Assembly (NCBI RefSeq): GCF_000719095.1
Contig: NZ_JOEH01000016.1
Location: forward strand, 186,001 to 250,000
Origin: Streptacidiphilus jeojiense
Lineage (GTDB): Bacteria; Actinomycetota; Actinomycetes; Streptomycetales; Streptomycetaceae
Length of the DNA stretch: 64,000 bases
Direction of reading: 5' to 3'
Below the pieces are notes generated by a model that saw only the letters and a list, made by a program, of their open reading frames with translations, made no database searches and had not been told where the DNA came from. This document shows, piece after piece, positions 60,739 through 64,000 of this stretch (the first letter of the stretch is position 1; every line of letters begins with the position of its first letter). The translations under genes were made by a program, and so were the position numbers.

Positions 60739-62934
60739 CTACAGGCCCAGCGAGCGCTTCAGGAAGGCCACCTGGAGCAGCAGCAGGTTCTCCGCCACCT
60801 CCTCCTGCGGGGTCATGTGGGTGACCCCGGACAGCGGCAGCAGCTCGTGCGGGCGACCGGCGGCCAGCAGCGCCGAGGAGAGCCGCAGGGTGTGCGCGAC
60901 CACCACGTTGTCGTCGGCGAGGCCGTGGATCAGCTGCAGCGGGCGGGTCAGCCTCGGCGCGTCGGCGGTGAGCGAGTTGGCCGCGTACACCTCCGGGCGC
61001 TCGGCGGGGTGGCCGAGGTAGCGCTCGGTGTAGTGGGTGTCGTAGAGCCCCCACTCGGTGACCGGGGCCCCGGCGACGGCGGCGTGGAACACGTCGGGGC
61101 GGCGCAGCACGGCCAGTGCGGCCAGGTAGCCGCCATAGGACCAGCCGCGGATGCCGACCCTGGTGAGGTCCAGCGGATGCTCCTCGGCGAGCGCCTGCAG
61201 GGCCTCCACCTGGTCGTCCAGGGTGGCCCCGGCGAAGTCGAAGGCGACGGCCTTCTCCCAGGCCGGGCTGCGCCCCGGGGTGCCCCGGCCGTCGGCGACC
61301 ACCACCGCGAAGCCCTGGTCGGCGAACCACTGCGAGGTCAGATGCAGGTTCTGCGCGGCCGCCACCATCTGTCCGTGCGGCCCGCCGTAGGGGTTCATCA
61401 GCACCGGCAGCAGCCCGTCCCGCTCGCGGTCGTAGCCGGTGGGGAGCAGTACCGCGGCCGGGATGCGGCTCTTGCCGGCCAGGGTGAGCAGCGGCCGGGC
61501 GGTGATCACGGGGGTGTCGGCCAGGGACCCGACCGTGTGCACCGGGACGCCGTCGCGGTGCACCCGCGCCAGGGTCCCGGGGCGGTCCAGGGCGGCGGAC
61601 TGGACCACGGTGACGGCTCCGGCGCGGACCGCCGAGTAGCGGCCGGGTTCCGTGCCGACCCGGGTGACGCCGCTGCCCCCCGCGGTGCCGACGGTGTACA
61701 GGTGTTCCTCGCCGATCTCCGGGTCGGTGGCGGCCTCCCCCGCCGAGGCGGTGAACAGCACGTCGTCGGCGCCGATCTCCAGGACCTCGCGGACCTGCAG
61801 TTCCGGGCCGGTGAGCCGGGTGTCGCCGACGACCAGGGCGCGGGCCCCGCCCTCGTCCGAGATCCGCACCAGCCGCCCGTCCGGGGTCCAGGCCGGGACC
61901 CCGGGGAAGAGCTCCAGCCAGGCCGGATCCTCCTCCCGCAGCAGCACCGTCGTCGCACCGGTCTCCGGGTCGACGGCCAGCGTGAGCTGGCTGCGCTGGT
62001 CCCGGGACTGGACCAGGAGCAGCGGCGGACCGCCCGCCGACCAGTGCACCCGGGCCAGGTAGGGGTGGGTCCCGCGGTCCCAGACCACCTCGACCCGGCC
62101 GCCGTCCAGGCTCAGCACGGCCAGGGTGACCTCGGCGTTCGGGCTGCCGGCCCGGGGGTAGGCGATCTCGCTCGCCGGGCGGTCCGGGTTGGCCGGGTCG
62201 GCGATCCACCAGCGCTGGACCGGGCCGGAGTCGACCCGGGCCGCCAGCAGCCGGTCGCTGTCCGGGGACCACCAGAAGCCGCGGCTGCGGTCCATCTCCT
62301 CCTGCGCGATGAACTCGGCCTGGCCCCAGGTCACCTCGCCGTCCTCGGCGCCGGACGGCCCGGCCAGCGCCCGGTCCCCGCTGCCGTCGGACCCGATCGC
62401 CCGCAGCTCGCCGGCGACGGTGGCATAGGCGATCTGGGCGCCGTCCGGCGAGGGGCGCGGATCGAGCACCGAACCGTGCGCCCGCAACTCGGCCCACCCG
62501 TCGCCCGCCACCACCCTTGTCTGAGGCGCTTCGCGCCGCCCCTCCCCTGCCAGCAGATCGGCGGCGAACAGCCGTCCGGACAGGGCGAAGGCGGCCAGGG
62601 TGGCCTCGGCGTCGGTGGCGTAGCCGACGACCCCGGCCGAGCCCTCGCGGCTGCGCTCGCGCCGGGCCCGCTCCTCCGGGCTCAGCTCCTCCTCACCGCT
62701 GCCGAGCAGGGCGGACGGGTCGGCGACGATGCGCTCGAACGGAGTACTGCCGTCGGGAAGATCCACAACTTGGAGCAGGTTCGCCCGTTCGGACGCACCG
62801 GCGGAGCGCAGGAAGACGACCCTGCGGCCGTCCGGGGAGACGGTGAACGACCGTGGCGCGCCCAGGGTGAAGCGCAGGGTCCGCGAGTACTGGCGGGGGA
62901 AGGAGTTCTCCGGCGTCGTGTCCTGAGTGGTCAT
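60739..62934 (-). CDS. S9-family prolyl oligopeptidase (DPP IV-like)
   Basis: 731 aa: an eight-bladed-propeller-like N-part (~30-470) and a C-terminal α/β-hydrolase with nucleophile GWSYGGYLAAL, Asp in HGLADDNVVV and His near LSGVTHMTPQEE. A propeller segment WGQAEFIAQEEMDRSRGFWW contains the Glu-Glu pair that anchors the substrate N-terminus in dipeptidyl peptidase IV, so removal of N-terminal X-Pro dipeptides is likely. There is no signal peptide; cytosolic. Confidence 0.9.
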   Translation of the reverse strand: MTTQDTTPENSFPRQYSRTLRFTLGAPRSFTVSPDGRRVVFLRSAGASERANLLQVVDLPDGSTPFERIVADPSALLGSGEEELSPEERARRERSREGSAGVVGYATDAEATLAAFALSGRLFAADLLAGEGRREAPQTRVVAGDGWAELRAHGSVLDPRPSPDGAQIAYATVAGELRAIGSDGSGDRALAGPSGAEDGEVTWGQAEFIAQEEMDRSRGFWWSPDSDRLLAARVDSGPVQRWWIADPANPDRPASEIAYPRAGSPNAEVTLAVLSLDGGRVEVVWDRGTHPYLARVHWSAGGPPLLLVQSRDQRSQLTLAVDPETGATTVLLREEDPAWLELFPGVPAWTPDGRLVRISDEGGARALVVGDTRLTGPELQVREVLEIGADDVLFTASAGEAATDPEIGEEHLYTVGTAGGSGVTRVGTEPGRYSAVRAGAVTVVQSAALDRPGTLARVHRDGVPVHTVGSLADTPVITARPLLTLAGKSRIPAAVLLPTGYDRERDGLLPVLMNPYGGPHGQMVAAAQNLHLTSQWFADQGFAVVVADGRGTPGRSPAWEKAVAFDFAGATLDDQVEALQALAEEHPLDLTRVGIRGWSYGGYLAALAVLRRPDVFHAAVAGAPVTEWGLYDTHYTERYLGHPAERPEVYAANSLTADAPRLTRPLQLIHGLADDNVVVAHTLRLSSALLAAGRPHELLPLSGVTHMTPQEEVAENLLLLQVAFLKRSLGL

Positions 62935-63098
62935 AGGCCGACCTTAGAGCCGCAGGCGGGCGCGCGGATCGTCCCCCGGGTGGGTCAAACCCGACCCGCC
63001 GTTCGCTCGCCCGTTCGGACGCCGGGGCGGGGCGGCACGCCCGCGACGCGTGCGCCCCGGTCGTGCACCGATGCTCCGGCATATGCATGATGACGGAA

Positions 63099-63116
63099 AG
63101 TGACCTCTCGGTCACT
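63099..63116. promoter_or_regulatory. Dyad AGTGACC-N4-GGTCACT
   Basis: Perfect 7-bp arms with a TCTC centre in the divergent spacer between the S9 peptidase and the small membrane gene; an A/T-richer sequence follows. A plausible operator; no regulator is assigned. Confidence 0.4.
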
Positions 63117-63218
63117 CTCTGGGTATCAACAAGCTGCGCTGCACAGAAGCTGCACTGCACACCCGCCCCCGACCGGTACGGCAGTCCCCGCCGTGCCGCT
63201 GCTGAGAGGTGAGTCGCG

Positions 63219-63413
63219 ATGGTTCTGCCGATTTCCGCCGCCGTCCTGATGCTGGTCATTGTCATCCTGCTGGTCCGGCGCTCCGGACTGAAGCTCGTGC
63301 ACGCCGTGGTCTGCGCCCTGCTGGGGTTCTACCTCGCCTCCACGTCCATCGCGCAGCCGATCCACACCCTGAGCACCAACGTCGCCGGGATGATCTCCGG
63401 GATCCGCCTCTGA
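63219..63413 (+). CDS. Small two-helix membrane protein
   Basis: 64 aa with two hydrophobic segments (~5-20, [12 protein letters not shown]; ~28-46, [15 protein letters not shown]). The ATG follows GAGAGGTGAG at good distance. Conserved-looking streptomycete small protein (recalled); no function known. Ends at a weak stem-loop at 63424-63462. Confidence 0.7.
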   Translation: MVLPISAAVLMLVIVILLVRRSGLKLVHAVVCALLGFYLASTSIAQPIHTLSTNVAGMISGIRL

Positions 63414-63423
63414 GGTACCGGCC

Positions 63424-63462
63424 TCCGAGGGATCGCCCTCCGGGAGCCGAGGCTCCCTCGGG
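63424..63462 (+). terminator. Stem-loop after the small membrane gene
   Basis: 9-bp arms TCCGAGGGA / TCCCTCGGA with an alternative inner GGGAGCC/GGCTCCC stem. It begins 11 nt after the stop and precedes mshB by 34 nt. Confidence 0.45.
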
Positions 63463-63495
63463 ACCGCTGTCGGCCACTGCCCTTACGCTGGGCGC

Positions 63496-64000
63496 ATGAC
63501 CGACCCGACCGTCCCTCCTGCCTCCCCCTCGGCGGCGCGCCGGCTGCTGCTCGTCCACGCCCATCCGGACGACGAGAGCATCGGCAACGGGGCCACCATG
63601 GCCCGCTGTGCCGCCGAGGGCGCCCTGGTGACCCTGGTCACCTGCACCCTCGGCGAGGAGGGCGAGGTGATCGGCGACGAGCTGCGGCATCTCGCGGCTG
63701 ACCGGGACGACACCCTGGGACAGCACCGCATCGGCGAGCTGGCCGCCGCGATGCGGGCGCTCGGGGTCACCGACCACCGTTTCCTGGGCGGCGCCGGCCG
63801 CTACCGGGACTCGGGAATGATGGGCGTCGCCAGCAACGAGCGCCCCGACTGCTTCTGGCAGGCCGACCTGGACGAGGCGGCGGGCCACCTGGTCGCGGTG
63901 ATCCGCGAGACCAGGCCGCAGGTGCTGGTCACCTACGACGAGAACGGCGGCTACGGCCACCCCGACCACATCCAGGCGCACCGCACCGCGATGCGGGCCC
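63496..64000 (+). CDS. mshB: Mycothiol deacetylase MshB (3' end missing)
   Basis: Only the first 168 codons lie in the window. [10 protein letters not shown] (H23-D25-D26 metal/catalytic motif) and [14 protein letters not shown] with its second zinc His identify the LmbE/MshB fold. MshB removes the acetyl group from GlcNAc-inositol, the second committed step to mycothiol, the actinobacterial thiol buffer. This is also the best taxonomic marker here: only actinobacteria make mycothiol. Start ATG 63496. Confidence 0.93.
   Translation, partial: MTDPTVPPASPSAARRLLLVHAHPDDESIGNGATMARCAAEGALVTLVTCTLGEEGEVIGDELRHLAADRDDTLGQHRIGELAAAMRALGVTDHRFLGGAGRYRDSGMMGVASNERPDCFWQADLDEAAGHLVAVIRETRPQVLVTYDENGGYGHPDHIQAHRTAMRA

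Noticed and set aside
1..64000. tRNA, rRNA, CRISPR arrays, insertion sequences, prophage
   Set aside because: No cloverleaf, no evenly spaced repeats, no transposase or integrase motif was found on either strand.

Overview
The window is high-GC actinobacterial chromosome with strong G/C preference at third codon positions, frequent GTG starts and densely packed housekeeping genes on both strands. Mycothiol biosynthesis (mshB), AdnAB helicase-nucleases, MoeZ, DUF3107/DUF3117/DUF6758 proteins and dispersed GCGCAGTTCCCCGCGCCCCT palindromes point to Streptomycetaceae (Streptomyces, Kitasatospora or Streptacidiphilus). The genus cannot be fixed from the sequence alone. I see no rRNA, tRNA, CRISPR array, insertion sequence, prophage or biosynthetic gene cluster. 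This is core chromosome, and from memory its gene order follows two separate stretches of the Mycobacterium tuberculosis genome (about Rv3199c-Rv3211 and about Rv1170-Rv1234).

Region 1 (1-13.8 kb): a truncated GntR regulator, a stand-alone HATPase (anti-sigma/RsbW type), NudC, an M20 dipeptidase, an endonuclease/exonuclease/phosphatase protein, a membrane SpoIIE-type phosphatase, then adnA-adnB and an alkyltransferase-like protein. Region 2 (13.9-24.0 kb): a membrane protein with a central pseudokinase-like domain and an LPG-synthase-type C-terminus; moeZ behind a textbook σR-type promoter; a PelF-like glycosyltransferase / polytopic membrane protein / epimerase cassette; a small lipoprotein and an α/β-hydrolase. 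Region 3 (24.1-36.7 kb): small conserved proteins, a TetR regulator, DUF3107, a ferritin-like protein, a DEAD-box RNA helicase with an apparent CTG start and a frameshifted low-complexity tail, a second hydrolase, an MFS exporter, DUF6758, a PHP phosphoesterase, a SUFU-domain protein and an EamA transporter.

Region 4 (36.8-46.9 kb): a PRC/MgtE_N/CBS protein overlapping a DUF1003 membrane protein, mrp, then (reading leftwards) the envelope-stress block sigE-rseA-htrA-tatB, with an O-methyltransferase diverging from sigE. A GGAACC-N16-CGTT element sits directly upstream of sigE. Region 5 (45.5-56.9 kb): DUF3117, enoyl-CoA hydratase, tag, a DivIVA-domain protein, a folP2-type paralogue, a LOG-family protein, dapE, a lysozyme-like membrane protein, a secreted low-complexity protein, dapC and a 7Fe ferredoxin, a GNAT protein and a SirB1/transglutaminase-like protein. 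Lysine/cell-wall precursor steps (dapE, dapC) cluster here. Region 6 (57-64 kb): an ABC exporter with its own DesK/DesR-type two-component system, an S9 prolyl-oligopeptidase-type peptidase, a tiny membrane protein, and the start of mshB, cut by the window end.

Regulation visible in the sequence: a σR-type promoter (moeZ), an ECF autoregulatory promoter (sigE), two good housekeeping-type promoters (MFS gene, secreted protein), several strong intrinsic terminators, and five copies of a dispersed palindromic element, all at 3' ends of genes.
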